A DNA stretch of 64,000 nucleotides. Origin: UBA6059 sp040222235. Its GTDB lineage: Bacteria > Bacteroidota > Bacteroidia > Cytophagales > Cyclobacteriaceae. Location: assembly GCA_040222235.1 (NCBI GenBank), contig JAVKDO010000116.1, forward strand, positions 1 through 64,000, read 5' to 3'. This document shows, piece after piece, positions 35,684 to 44,691 of the stretch (position 1 is the first letter of the stretch; each line of letters starts with the position of its first letter). A model generated the notes under the pieces. That model ran no database searches and was not told the origin of the DNA. It was given only the letters and a program-made list of their open reading frames with translations. The translations under genes were made by a program, and so were the position numbers.

Positions 35684-36792
35684 CGCTGAGCAGCGGCGAG
35701 GTTATTGTCAATGTAGTTTTTCAAACCCTCCTGCCAAGTGGCTCCCGCATCCCATTCATCGCCTATGTATACATTGCCGCTGATCGTGTGCTGGATATAG
35801 TACTTGTGTACGGGCTGATCTGCTGCAAACTTCTTTGCGATAGGTTGACCATCTACGGTATGTATACTGATGTAGTGGGTCTCATTTCGCGATAGCTCAT
35901 AGTCGAGCATCTTGCGGAGTGTTATACCACGAGCGTGCACGCCCATTAACAAAAACTGGAATCCATTAGAAAAATAGAACCTACCATCGTCACGGTAAGG
36001 GACAAGATCATACTTATAAGGATAAGTGGACATGAGCTGTCTCAGTTCACGATTACGGCTGGCCACTTTCATGTTGTATGCATTTATCTCTTTCAAGATA
36101 TTTTGAGGGACAAGCTCGGGCTTCTTCACTTCGATAGAATCAAATAGCGGAACAGCAAGCTTCTCAATACGGATGTCTGTCGTATAGACTGGAAAGCGGC
36201 GCTTTGCCAGCAATTGCGTATCGTCAAAGAACTCTGGGAAATCGGCGATCAGGAAATTCTGGTAAGGCATATCTGCTCTGATAATGTCCTGGCTCAAGAT
36301 GCGGACCATCTCTCGAAGCTCATGACCTTCGATCATCCATGCAGATTGGCCATCCGCAAAAAGGCTCTGTTCAGCGTCATAGGCGGTGATCTTAATGGCA
36401 AAATCCGTGGCTGCCGTATCCGGAAAGTAGTCGAAGAGTATCACATTCTGAATATTACGCTGATTCAGCATTTCGATGAAATTGGCGGTAGCCGTACGTC
36501 CGGCCTTGAAGTCCTGCCAGTAGAAATAGGCGACAGGATCCACTTTCACATTGACCAAAAATTGATGAAGCTCTATCGCTTTTTTTCGCCATTCTCCAGA
36601 AATTAGTTGTTCGGATCCGGTGTTGATCATAACTACCGACCGAGAAGAGATCAGTGTCTCAGGCAGCTGCTGGTCTCTTTGCAAATAGGAGCAGTCATAC
36701 TCCTCCAAAAACACCATGTCCTGAGCTGAAAGCAGGATGGGGAAAAGTAAAAAAAGAAAAAGGCTTATTTTGGTAAATTGCGGGTGAGGCAT
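35680..36792 (-). CDS. Exported protein of unknown function
   Basis: 370 aa starting at the Met complementary to 36790-36792, which gives a clean signal peptide (hydrophobic SLFLFLLFPILLSAQ). An upstream extension to 36858 would overlap the divergent M28 gene and is unlikely. The mature protein is mixed alpha/beta, with FYFSNGFQFLLMGVHARGITL and GNVYIGDEWDAGATWQEGLKNYI near the C-terminus; no metal or active-site pattern is obvious. I recognise no family. Divergent start is 33 bp from the M28 peptidase gene. Confidence 0.8.
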   Translation of the reverse strand: MPHPQFTKISLFLFLLFPILLSAQDMVFLEEYDCSYLQRDQQLPETLISSRSVVMINTGSEQLISGEWRKKAIELHQFLVNVKVDPVAYFYWQDFKAGRTATANFIEMLNQRNIQNVILFDYFPDTAATDFAIKITAYDAEQSLFADGQSAWMIEGHELREMVRILSQDIIRADMPYQNFLIADFPEFFDDTQLLAKRRFPVYTTDIRIEKLAVPLFDSIEVKKPELVPQNILKEINAYNMKVASRNRELRQLMSTYPYKYDLVPYRDDGRFYFSNGFQFLLMGVHARGITLRKMLDYELSRNETHYISIHTVDGQPIAKKFAADQPVHKYYIQHTISGNVYIGDEWDAGATWQEGLKNYIDNNLAAAQR

Positions 36793-36825
36793 ATCCTTCG
36801 ATGAACGAAAATCTCCATTATTTAA

Positions 36826-37740
36826 GTGTTTAAATTTATCAATAAATATTTCCTCCACGTCTTTAGCGTCCTGATTTTCATTGGTCTATACCCATGTAGT
36901 ACTGCGCTAGCGCAAAGTGATTCGACAAGACTGCTTTCGACTCTTGAGCAACTATGCACCGAAATGGCAGAAGGGCGAAAGCCTGGTACAGAAGGCCATC
37001 AATGGGCACAAGACTTTATTCTTGAGCAATTTAGAAACATCGGCCTTCAACCTTTCGGAGATAGTTTTCTGCAAAGCTCACATGCCCCAAATGGGCTAAA
37101 GTTGCATAACATTCATGGGATGATTCGTGGTAAAACGGATCGTTGTATACTCGTCACCGCTCATTATGACCATTTAGGATTAACAGACGATGGACTGTAC
37201 TACGGATGTGATGACAATGCCTCCGGTGTGGCGACCATGCTTGAAGTCGCTCGCTACTATGCGAATAATACTCCCGAGCATTCACTCATTTTCATCGCTT
37301 TTGATATGGAAGAACAGGGCTTGCTCGGCGCGAAACATTGGGTTGATCATTCGCCAGTGCCGCTTAAGAAAATCAGCTTGATCCTCAATATGGACATGGT
37401 GAGCAAAAATGATAAAAATGAAATTTTCGCTTCCGGTACTTCTCATCATCCGAAATTGAAGAGGCCTGTGCAGGAAGCAGCAAAGGCGTTCGGAAGCCTT
37501 TCGGTAAAGTTTGGACATGACAGACCTAATACGAGTGGTGAAGACTGGACTTACTCGTCTGATCATGGCCCGTTCTATTCCAAAGGTGTGCCTCATCTAT
37601 ATTTTGGGGTAGAGGATCATCCGCATTACCATCAGCCGACAGATACCTTCGAGCGCACTAGTTTCTCTTTTTATTGGCAGGTCACTAACTTCCTCATTGC
37701 GACTGTCGATCAACTTGATAAATACCTAATAAATGAGTGA
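36826..37740 (+). CDS. Exported M28 family metallopeptidase
   Basis: 304 aa from a GTG start; residues 10-30 form a signal peptide ending STALAQ. Two-zinc aminopeptidase with all ligand motifs: TAHYDHLG (His113), GCDDNASGVATMLE (Asp130), FDMEEQGLLG (Glu162-Glu163), LILNMDMV (Asp190) and HYHQPTDT (His269). Probably removes N-terminal residues from peptides in the periplasm. Overlaps the start of the tag gene by 8 bp, so M28, tag and the Kazal lipoprotein gene form an operon. Confidence 0.93.
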   Translation: MFKFINKYFLHVFSVLIFIGLYPCSTALAQSDSTRLLSTLEQLCTEMAEGRKPGTEGHQWAQDFILEQFRNIGLQPFGDSFLQSSHAPNGLKLHNIHGMIRGKTDRCILVTAHYDHLGLTDDGLYYGCDDNASGVATMLEVARYYANNTPEHSLIFIAFDMEEQGLLGAKHWVDHSPVPLKKISLILNMDMVSKNDKNEIFASGTSHHPKLKRPVQEAAKAFGSLSVKFGHDRPNTSGEDWTYSSDHGPFYSKGVPHLYFGVEDHPHYHQPTDTFERTSFSFYWQVTNFLIATVDQLDKYLINE

Positions 37741-38305
37741 GACAAAGCGATGTGGTTGGGTGGAGAATACTTTTGACCTCTACTACCAGTATCATGACCA
37801 TGAATGGGGAGTACCCGTTCATGATGAAAAGAAACATTTTGAGTTTCTAATTCTCGAAGGTGCGCAAGCTGGTCTGAGCTGGAGCACCATTCTCAATAAA
37901 AGAGAAGGTTACCGTGAGGTGTTTGCCGATTTTGACCCAGTGGAGGTGGCTCAGTTTACAGAATCTCAAATTGAGGGTGCCCTGCTCAACCCACGGATTA
38001 TTCGTAACAAGCTGAAAGTACGCTCTGCTGTCACCAACGCTCAGAAGTTTCTGGAGGTACAAAAGGAGTTTGGCAGCTTTGATACATACATCTGGTCTTT
38101 TGTGGACGGCAAGCCAATCATCAATCATTGGAGGTCTATGTCAGAGGTGCCTGTCACCACTTTCATTTCTGATAAGCTGAGTAAGGATCTAAAAAAACGA
38201 GGCTTCAAATTCGTGGGCAGTACCATCATTTACGCTCACATGCAGGCCATCGGCATGGTCAATGACCATACTATCGACTGCTTCAGACACAAAGAATTGC
38301 TGTGA
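37733..38305 (+). CDS. tag: DNA-3-methyladenine glycosylase I
   Basis: 190 aa. Base-excision-repair enzyme removing 3-methyladenine. Characteristic N-terminus RCGWVENTF, YQYHDHEWGVPVHD (19-32) and EGAQAGLSWSTILNKRE (about 43-59); C-terminal FVGSTIIYAHMQAIGMVNDH supplies the His ligands of the structural zinc together with the N-terminal Cys. Overlaps M28 by 8 bp and the Kazal gene by 4 bp. Confidence 0.96.
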   Translation: MSETKRCGWVENTFDLYYQYHDHEWGVPVHDEKKHFEFLILEGAQAGLSWSTILNKREGYREVFADFDPVEVAQFTESQIEGALLNPRIIRNKLKVRSAVTNAQKFLEVQKEFGSFDTYIWSFVDGKPIINHWRSMSEVPVTTFISDKLSKDLKKRGFKFVGSTIIYAHMQAIGMVNDHTIDCFRHKELL

Positions 38306-38520
38306 AAGGGCTATTCGTTATCACAATGCTCATCTTGATGGCAGCCGGTTGCAAGAAGGAAGAAGCCGCTGATTGCATCGATCAAACCAAAGTGAACCCA
38401 ACAGCCATCTGCACAATGGACTATACACCGGTGTGCGGATGTGATGGTAAAACTTACAGCAATGCGTGTGCTGCTGAGAATGCTGGTTTGACTTCCTGGA
38501 CAGAGGGAGAATGTAAATGA
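38302..38520 (+). CDS. Kazal-type protease inhibitor lipoprotein
   Basis: 72 aa from GTG that overlaps the tag stop by 4 bp. Lipoprotein signal with lipobox AAGC (Cys17). The mature part is one Kazal domain with six cysteines in the standard order, including YTPVCGCDGKTYSNAC and final EGEC. The reactive-site (P1) region precedes TPVCG, around TAICTMDY. It would sit on the membrane and inhibit serine proteases, possibly protecting the cell from its own or others' enzymes. Linkage to a repair gene and an M28 peptidase is operon-level only. Confidence 0.9.
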   Translation: MKGLFVITMLILMAAGCKKEEAADCIDQTKVNPTAICTMDYTPVCGCDGKTYSNACAAENAGLTSWTEGECK

Positions 38521-38531
38521 GCGCTTAGGTT

Positions 38532-38611
38532 AGTGGTCAGACGACTTTTCTACTTGGAACTGTAAAAGCCATTGTCTTTCTACACGTAGAATCAATAGTC
38601 GTCCGACCACT
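38532..38611. repeat. 80-bp REP-like palindromic element, copy 1
   Basis: Terminal inverted repeats AGTGGTCAGACGACT (38532-38546) and AGTCGTCCGACCACT (38597-38611) match at 14 of 15 positions, with a 50-bp interior that can fold further (TTCTAC...GTAGAA). The same size (80 bp) and same arm core recur at 42369. It occupies the convergent gap between the Kazal gene and the heme-type lipoprotein gene. Confidence 0.75.
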
Positions 38612-38632
38612 TGATACTGATTCAGCCAAACG

Positions 38633-39301
38633 CTACATCTTCTTGACAATCCCTTCTACTGGTATTTTGATGCTCCACATGCCTCTCAGGTCGCCCATTT
38701 CATGGCCCAAGGCATTATCCCCCGGGTAGAGCTGCTGCAAAAGCGACAAGGTTTCTGGTAAGACCTGATCTTTAGTGCCATGGCAGTTGAGACACATACC
38801 ATTGGTGATGGCGATAGGTTTGGTATAGAGTACGTACTTCCGCTGATCGTCGAGCTCCGCATTTTCCGATAGGGGCTGATCATTCTCTAGTCCATATTGG
38901 TACGCTTCTAGCATCTCACGTTCCCATGCTTCTGGGTCGTCCGCGGGGTTGCGAGTGTTTAGTGAGACTCGCTTGATGGAGGCATTATAGACGTTGGACA
39001 AAGAGTCAACCAAGGGATACGCTACGACATTGCAATAGGAGACCGCAGCTGGCACCCCCGATTCTTGTATAGTCTTCATGAGCGCTTGGCCCAAGAGTTT
39101 CTGAGCAGTATCTGCAATCATGGCAGCCTGCTGTTGTCCTGCATTAAGGATGTCCACATCTGCGAGCTTTCTCAACTCGCGGTTATCCATCTCTTTTTTC
39201 ACCTCCGCGCGCTGATCCGCGTCTAGGTTTTTATTCTCGCATGCAGTGTTTAAGGCTACCGCAAAGAAGAAAAGGATCGGGAAGTAAGTGTTGGCTCGCA
39301 T
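38633..39301 (-). CDS. Tll0287-like (DUF3365) heme-domain lipoprotein
   Basis: 222 aa starting at the Met complementary to 39299-39301. Lipoprotein signal with ALNTAC (Cys21). The mature domain has AVSYCNVVAYPLVDSL, an RVSLNTRNPADDPEAWE block and MCLNCHG, a CxxCH c-type heme site. These are the typical features of the DUF3365/Tll0287-like family, which are heme sensors or electron carriers. Probably periplasmic and tethered to a membrane. Divergent from prfA with about 70 bp between. Confidence 0.88.
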   Translation of the reverse strand: MRANTYFPILFFFAVALNTACENKNLDADQRAEVKKEMDNRELRKLADVDILNAGQQQAAMIADTAQKLLGQALMKTIQESGVPAAVSYCNVVAYPLVDSLSNVYNASIKRVSLNTRNPADDPEAWEREMLEAYQYGLENDQPLSENAELDDQRKYVLYTKPIAITNGMCLNCHGTKDQVLPETLSLLQQLYPGDNALGHEMGDLRGMWSIKIPVEGIVKKM

Positions 39302-39374
39302 ATCTTCTAAAGAACAACTGTTGAGCAGATTTGATTTCCGCATTTACTATTTTTGCAATCCTAATTTATCGAAT

Positions 39375-40448
39375 ATGATTGAGAAGCTGGAACAGATAAA
39401 GCATCGGTTTGAGGAAGTGAGTCAACTGATAGTGCAGCCTGATGCTATGTCTGACATGAAAAAATATGGGCAGCTCAGTAAAGAATACAAAGACCTGGAG
39501 AAGGTGGTCAAAAAGTACGAGGAGTACCAGCTCATTCGCGAGAACATCACCAATACCAAGCAAATCATCGATAAAGAAAAGGATCAGGAGTTTAGGGACA
39601 TGGCCAAAATGGAGTTAGATGAGCTAGTTCCACAGGAGGAGGCCATTGAGGAAGAGCTTAAGCAAATGCTTATCCCAAAGGATCCTAATGACAGCAAGAA
39701 CGTCATCCTTGAAATCCGAGCGGGTACTGGTGGAGATGAAGCGGCCATTTTTGCGGGTGACCTCTATAGGATGTATACACAGTTTGCGGAAAACGCCGGC
39801 TGGAAGATGTCACTCATGAACCTTACTGAAGGTACCGCTGGTGGCTACAAAGAGATCGTAACCGGAATCGAGGGGGAAGATGTATTCGCCAAGCTCAAGT
39901 TTGAGTCGGGTGTTCACCGGGTACAGCGTGTGCCGGCTACTGAGTCCCAGGGAAGGGTACACACTTCCGCTGCTACTGTGGCTGTCTTACCAGAAGCCGA
40001 AGAAGTGGACGTGGATCTCAATATGGGAGATATCCGTAAGGATACTTTCCGTGCGTCTGGTGCAGGTGGGCAGCACATCAACAAGACCGAATCTGCCGTA
40101 CGATTGACGCACCATCCATCTGGTCTGGTAGTAGAATGTCAGGATGGTCGCTCACAGCATGCCAACTATGATCAGGCCCTCAAGGTGTTGAGGTCAAGGT
40201 TGTACGAAATAGAACTTAAGAAGCACAATGACGCTATTGCCGGCCAGAGAAAGTTGATGGTGGGAAGTGGTGATCGCTCAGATAAGATCAGGACATACAA
40301 CTACCCACAAGGACGTGTCACCGATCATAGAATTGGCTACACAGTCTATAATCTTGGCAATGTCATGGATGGTGAAATCGGAGACTTCATCGAGCAGCTC
40401 AGGATCGCAGAGAACGCAGAAAAGATGAAAGATGGTACTGCGGAGTAA
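39375..40448 (+). CDS. prfA: Peptide chain release factor 1
   Basis: 357 aa from ATG 39375 (MIEKLEQIKHRFEEV); an upstream in-frame start at 39288 would overlap the divergent gene. Terminates translation at UAA and UAG. The GGQ motif GAGGQHINKTESAVRLTH is present (about 230) and the codon-recognition tripeptide PAT occurs in RVPATESQGRVHTSA, which distinguishes RF1 from RF2 (SPF). N-terminal coiled-coil domain is intact. The Gln of GGQ is normally methylated by PrmC, not encoded here. Confidence 0.97.
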   Translation: MIEKLEQIKHRFEEVSQLIVQPDAMSDMKKYGQLSKEYKDLEKVVKKYEEYQLIRENITNTKQIIDKEKDQEFRDMAKMELDELVPQEEAIEEELKQMLIPKDPNDSKNVILEIRAGTGGDEAAIFAGDLYRMYTQFAENAGWKMSLMNLTEGTAGGYKEIVTGIEGEDVFAKLKFESGVHRVQRVPATESQGRVHTSAATVAVLPEAEEVDVDLNMGDIRKDTFRASGAGGQHINKTESAVRLTHHPSGLVVECQDGRSQHANYDQALKVLRSRLYEIELKKHNDAIAGQRKLMVGSGDRSDKIRTYNYPQGRVTDHRIGYTVYNLGNVMDGEIGDFIEQLRIAENAEKMKDGTAE

Positions 40449-40527
40449 TCTGTACCTAGCCATGACGTTGTAATCGATATGTTCTCAAAAAACACAATGG
40501 AGCATCTTTCAATTAACCTCTTCTGAT

Positions 40528-41928
40528 TTGTATAAGGCGGTCTCCAAATTCCTTCTTTGTTGTTCAATTATAGCCTTGAGCCTTTGGAGCTGTACTCCCA
40601 ATGACGAGGTGATCTCCACCGATCCTGGCATAGAAATCTCCTTTTCTACAGACACCATAAAGTTCGACACCATCCTCACTGAGGTGCAAAGCATCACACG
40701 GAGGGTGCGCCTATTTAACCCCAGCGAAAATGCGGTGATCATCAATCGCCTTGGGCTGGCCACTGCCAATAGTCCTTTTCTACTCACGGTGAATGGAGAG
40801 CAAGATGACAGTTTTCAGGATGTGCAATTGCTTGGTGGTGATAGCCTGTTGATACTTATTGAAGCCACCATCGATCAGCGGGATGAATCGAACCCCTACA
40901 TCGTCAAAGACTCCATCGTCATTGATTACAACACACGCTCCAAAAACATCAAGGTGATTGCCTGGGGTCAGGATGCTAACTTTCTCGATGGCACTTTTAT
41001 AGAAGAAAACACGACCTGGAGCTCTGGGAAGCCCTATGTAATAACCAGCATTGTTTTAGTTGACTCATTGGTCAATTTGAATATGGAGCCCGGTACAACA
41101 GTGCTCTTTGAACCGCAAGCGGGTTTGTATATTCAAGGTTCTTTGACAGCTCTAGGTACCGTTGAAGAGCCAATCACCTTTAGTAACACCCGCTTTGATG
41201 AGGATTTTGCAGATGCTCCTGGTCAGTGGGACGGCATTTACATTCTTGAAGGAAGTAAAGGAAATAAAGTGCAGCATGCTGTTGTCCGAAATGGCTCTAT
41301 CGGCTTCCGGGTGGGGTCTCCAGATGATGATTTGGTGTTTGATCTAGTAATTGAGAATACAATTATTCAGAATATGTCGATCGCGGGCATACAGGCTTTT
41401 ACCTCCGATATTTATGCTAAGAATACTTTGGTTCACAATTGCGGTGGGTTTCTAGTGGAGAATATTGCCGGTGGCAATTATGAATACGAGCATTGTACCT
41501 TTACCAATTTCCCATCATCGTTATTTCGGGAAGATCCCTCTGTGCGGTTTTCTGACATTGTGTATCTCGACAATAATGAAGCCCTCGTAGCGCCACTCTT
41601 TGTTAAAGTGGAAAACTCGATTATTTGGGGTAGCGAGCGAGAAGAGCTGTCGCTGAGCGATGAGGGAGGACAAGTGGTCTCCTTCAACCTTACGAACAAC
41701 ATCCTCAGGTCAACCGATCCTGCTTTTGATGTCAATGGAAATATTCTAAGTCAGGAGTCCAACTTCCCGGGCTTTATCGCTGAACTGAGTCGTGACTATC
41801 GACTTGACTCCCTTGCAAACGCCCGAGATATTGGGCTATCTTCTAATGTTCTGGTCGATTTGCTCACGAACGAACGCGACAGTCTCCCTGATATCGGGGC
41901 GTACGAGTGGATTCCTAATCAGCCATAG
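40528..41928 (+). CDS. Parallel beta-helix lipoprotein of unknown function
   Basis: 466 aa from a TTG start. Lipoprotein signal, hydrophobic 7-20 with LWSC (Cys22). After a beta-sandwich-like N-terminal part (FSTDTIKFDTILTEV, RVRLFNPSENAVIINRLGL) the chain shows right-handed beta-helix repeats: VNLNMEPGTTVLFEPQAGLY, QGSLTALGTVEEPITFSNT, KVQHAVVRNGSIGF and later Asn-rich rungs, with a closing LPDIGAYEW. The last motif is common at the end of pectate-lyase-like surface proteins. It directly abuts yjbQ (stop TAG next to ATG). Confidence 0.88.
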   Translation: MYKAVSKFLLCCSIIALSLWSCTPNDEVISTDPGIEISFSTDTIKFDTILTEVQSITRRVRLFNPSENAVIINRLGLATANSPFLLTVNGEQDDSFQDVQLLGGDSLLILIEATIDQRDESNPYIVKDSIVIDYNTRSKNIKVIAWGQDANFLDGTFIEENTTWSSGKPYVITSIVLVDSLVNLNMEPGTTVLFEPQAGLYIQGSLTALGTVEEPITFSNTRFDEDFADAPGQWDGIYILEGSKGNKVQHAVVRNGSIGFRVGSPDDDLVFDLVIENTIIQNMSIAGIQAFTSDIYAKNTLVHNCGGFLVENIAGGNYEYEHCTFTNFPSSLFREDPSVRFSDIVYLDNNEALVAPLFVKVENSIIWGSEREELSLSDEGGQVVSFNLTNNILRSTDPAFDVNGNILSQESNFPGFIAELSRDYRLDSLANARDIGLSSNVLVDLLTNERDSLPDIGAYEWIPNQP

Positions 41929-42348
41929 ATGCATTTTCAAAAAGAAATTCGACTGCCTGCAGCTCGGCGAGGTTTTCATCTCATTACACAAGATGTAGTG
42001 GATGCCCTACCGGAAATCAAAAAGCTGCGGGTGGGTATGTTGCATGTCTTCATTAAACATACCTCCGCTTCTCTGACCATCAATGAAAATGCCGATCCTA
42101 CAGTAAGGCAGGATTTTGAGTCGCACTTCAATGAAATGGTGCAAGAGAACCAGCCCTACTATATCCATACCTATGAAGGGCCGGATGATATGCCAGCCCA
42201 TATCAAAGCAAGCCTACTCGGATCATCCGTAAGCATCCCAATCACCAACGGCCAACTCAACTTGGGTATCTGGCAAGGCGTCTATCTATGCGAGCACCGC
42301 GATCATGGAGGTTCCAGGAGTATTGTGATTACCGGCTGGGGGGAGTAA
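41929..42348 (+). CDS. yjbQ: YjbQ/UPF0047 family (secondary thiamine-phosphate synthase-like) protein
   Basis: 139 aa. Family motifs: FIKHTSASLTINENADPTVRQDF (about 39-61), GPDDMPAHIKASLLGSSVSIPI (about 84-105), and LGIWQGVYLCEHRDHGGSR (about 113-131). Conserved His residues probably bind metal. The family shows weak thiamine-phosphate synthase activity in vitro; real role is unclear. Start follows the previous stop with no gap. Confidence 0.95.
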   Translation: MHFQKEIRLPAARRGFHLITQDVVDALPEIKKLRVGMLHVFIKHTSASLTINENADPTVRQDFESHFNEMVQENQPYYIHTYEGPDDMPAHIKASLLGSSVSIPITNGQLNLGIWQGVYLCEHRDHGGSRSIVITGWGE

Positions 42349-42368
42349 ACTACCACATTTAAGAGTTT

Positions 42369-42448
42369 ATTGGTCGGACGAGTGTATTACGAAAGATATG
42401 CTATGACTATTCTGAGCTGGTCTCAATTGCAATACTCGTCCGACCAAT
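42369..42448. repeat. 80-bp REP-like palindromic element, copy 2
   Basis: Terminal inverted repeats ATTGGTCGGACGAGT (42369-42383) and ACTCGTCCGACCAAT (42434-42448) are a perfect 15-bp match around a 50-bp interior. Compared with the copy at 38532, arm positions 2 and 14 have changed on both sides so that pairing is kept. It lies between the yjbQ stop and the cryptochrome start. Confidence 0.75.
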
Positions 42449-42511
42449 GCAACACAGCCTAAATCAATCAATTTTCTCAAACCTTTGAAATCCACACACT
42501 GTTGATTTGGT

Positions 42512-43933
42512 ATGAAAAAAGGGTTGGTTTGGTTTCGAAATGATCTGAGGCTACACGATCAAGTAGCCCTGTCAAAGGCGTTGGGAGAATGTGACGAGGT
42601 ACTACCTGTGTACTGCGTAGATTCGAGGCATTTTGGGAATACATCCCTTGGCTTCCCAAAAACTGGAATCTTCAGAGCGAAGTTCCTTCTAGAGGCATTA
42701 GATGACCTTAGAGTCAATTTGATTGAACTAGGTGGCAACTTGCTCGTCCTTCAGGGAAAGCCTGAAGAACTTATCCCCGAGCTCTGTAAAAAACATAATT
42801 GTCAGACGGTCTATGGGTCAAAAGAGGTGAGTCTAGAGGAGACATCTGTTGAGGACGCAATGGAGAAAGAGCTTTGGAAATCAAAAACCCAGCTCAATCT
42901 CGAATGGCAGTCGACGCTCTATCACATCGAGGACATCCCATGGCCAGTCGGCAATTTGCCCAATATCTTCACCAATTTCCGAAAGGCCTGTGAACGGGAA
43001 AGCCTTGTTAGACCAACATTAACAACTCCAGATGCTGTCCCTACAATCAAAGTAGAAGACTATGGGGAAATCCCCTGTTTGGCACAGCTTGGGCTCGAGT
43101 CTGTAAAAGTCGATACAAGAGCCGCCTTTTTTCCGGTAGGAGGAGAAAGTCCTGGTGTTGAAAGGTTACAACAGTACTTTTGGCAAAAGGACGAGCTGAA
43201 GAATTACAAGTACACCAGAAATGGCCTCCTTGGAGAGGACTATAGTTCCAAGTTTTCTCCCTGGCTAGCCTTGGGCTGCCTCTCTCCGAGATTTGTCTAC
43301 GAGGAGGTTCTAAAATATGAGCAAACGGTCAAAAAAAATCAATCAACCTATTGGCTCGTTTTTGAGCTGATTTGGAGGGATTATTTTAGGTTGGTCGCCC
43401 GTAAGTTCGGTTCGAGGATCTTTCTGACAGGCGGCATCAAAGGCCAGCCTCCAGAAATGAAAAATGATCATGAAGCTTTTGAGCTGTGGCGAACCGGAAA
43501 GACTGGAGTGCCATTCATTGATGCGAACATGCGGGAACTACTCATCACGGGCTTCATGTCAAACAGGGGTCGGCAAAATGTAGCCAGCTTCCTGATCAAA
43601 GACTTGAAAGTTAACTGGACCTGGGGTGCAGAGTGGTTTGAGTCTCAGCTCATCGACTATGATGTGTGCAGCAACTGGTGCAACTGGATGTATGTGGCCG
43701 GGGTAGGCAATGATCCACGAGAAAATCGGTACTTCAATATTATGAGTCAAGCCATCAAGTACGATGCGAAAGGAGAGTATGTAAGGACTTGGGTACCAGA
43801 GCTGGCAGAAATTCCTGGATATAAAATCCACCATCCTGCGGAGCTTCCAGAGTATGAGTTAAAAAAATATGGTGTCCAAATTGGACACCATTATAACAGT
43901 TCTATTGTCGATATGTCAAAGTGGTTGGTCTAA
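42512..43933 (+). CDS. DASH-family cryptochrome/photolyase
   Basis: 473 aa. Flavoprotein of the CRY-DASH group, which repairs cyclobutane pyrimidine dimers mainly in single-stranded DNA or acts as a light sensor. The photolyase N-terminal domain begins GLVWFRNDLRLHDQVAL; the FAD domain contains GEDYSSKFSPWLALGCLSPRFV and the DNA/FAD-binding RQNVASFLIKDLKVNWTWGAEWFE and NWCNWMYVAGVGNDPRENR. The C-terminal YVRTWVPELAEIPGYKIHHP is standard. Single gene. Confidence 0.95.
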   Translation: MKKGLVWFRNDLRLHDQVALSKALGECDEVLPVYCVDSRHFGNTSLGFPKTGIFRAKFLLEALDDLRVNLIELGGNLLVLQGKPEELIPELCKKHNCQTVYGSKEVSLEETSVEDAMEKELWKSKTQLNLEWQSTLYHIEDIPWPVGNLPNIFTNFRKACERESLVRPTLTTPDAVPTIKVEDYGEIPCLAQLGLESVKVDTRAAFFPVGGESPGVERLQQYFWQKDELKNYKYTRNGLLGEDYSSKFSPWLALGCLSPRFVYEEVLKYEQTVKKNQSTYWLVFELIWRDYFRLVARKFGSRIFLTGGIKGQPPEMKNDHEAFELWRTGKTGVPFIDANMRELLITGFMSNRGRQNVASFLIKDLKVNWTWGAEWFESQLIDYDVCSNWCNWMYVAGVGNDPRENRYFNIMSQAIKYDAKGEYVRTWVPELAEIPGYKIHHPAELPEYELKKYGVQIGHHYNSSIVDMSKWLV

Positions 43934-43960
43934 ACAACCGAAGCTTTTGTAGAGATGGAA

Positions 43961-44491
43961 TTAACCCTCTGGGTTGTACTCTATACCTAACACGCGCTCC
44001 TCGACCATGCCCAACGCAATCTTGTCTTCACCAAGTGTATCGAATAACTCGATGCATTTCCTGGCGATATACTCCTCCTCGATCTGCTCAGTGACAAACC
44101 AACGCATGAATTCTTCAGTAGCAATATCACCTGCTTTTCTGCATTCTCTAACGATATCGTGAATCGCGTCGGTTACTGTAATTTCCATTTCTAGAGCTGT
44201 CTCAAAGACTGATCTCAAAGTAGAAAACTCATGCTGCGTCTCACCTACTGTTGGAGAAATCGCGGCGCACTCCATATCTACGAGATATCTGAAAAGTTTC
44301 AACTGGTGCTTACGCTCTTCCTCTGACTGAGTAAAGAAAAACTCAGAACTGTTGTCATAGCCTTCTTTATCGCACCATGCTGCCATCGCTAAATAAGCCG
44401 CTGACGAATGCGCTTCCATTTTGATTTGCTTGTTGATGATATCAACGATTTCCTGTTTCAGGACACTTTTGGATCTTAGTATATCTTTCAT
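43961..44491 (-). CDS. ftnA: Bacterial non-heme ferritin
   Basis: 176 aa four-helix-bundle iron-storage protein. The ferroxidase site is recognisable: a Glu in IKMEAHSSAAYLAMAAW, EEERKHQLKLFRYL, and a C-helix Glu in EMEITVTDAIHDIV, with EQIEEEYIARKCIELF on helix D. No heme-ligand Met typical of bacterioferritin stands out. The upstream gap (44492-44691) contains an ATTTGGATTC...CTAAAT motif resembling the metal-regulator-like palindrome ahead of the next two genes. Confidence 0.94.
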   Translation of the reverse strand: MKDILRSKSVLKQEIVDIINKQIKMEAHSSAAYLAMAAWCDKEGYDNSSEFFFTQSEEERKHQLKLFRYLVDMECAAISPTVGETQHEFSTLRSVFETALEMEITVTDAIHDIVRECRKAGDIATEEFMRWFVTEQIEEEYIARKCIELFDTLGEDKIALGMVEERVLGIEYNPEG

Positions 44492-44605
44492 AACTTAAAA
44501 TTTAAATCTTGTTTGTCATATAGATGAGCACTAATGTATCACTCCCATCGGCTTTCCAAACACTAAAAAAAGCGATTCACTGAACAAAGGCAGGATAAAA
44601 TCCGA

Positions 44606-44624
44606 ATTTGGATTCGGTCTAAAT
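44606..44624. promoter_or_regulatory. Possible metal-regulator site upstream of ferritin
   Basis: ATTTGGATTCGGTCTAAAT, read on the minus strand, is ATTTAGAC followed by CGAATC and CAAAT. It matches the 19-bp palindrome at 45199-45217 at 15 of 19 positions. It also overlaps a perfect 6-bp hairpin (CCGAAT TTGG ATTCGG, 44602-44617). Located 115 nt upstream of the ferritin start. Confidence 0.3.
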
Positions 44625-44691
44625 AAAACTATTGTCAACAGAACCCATGGTTGGCCAAGATCTTGTCAGCTCGAGCTTACGCAGGCAAAGG

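Noticed and set aside
21583..36914. Identical GCGCTAGCGCAAA stretches near 21588 and 36902
   Set aside because: Both encode the ALAQ signal-peptidase site in signal peptides; coincidence of codons, not a shared element.
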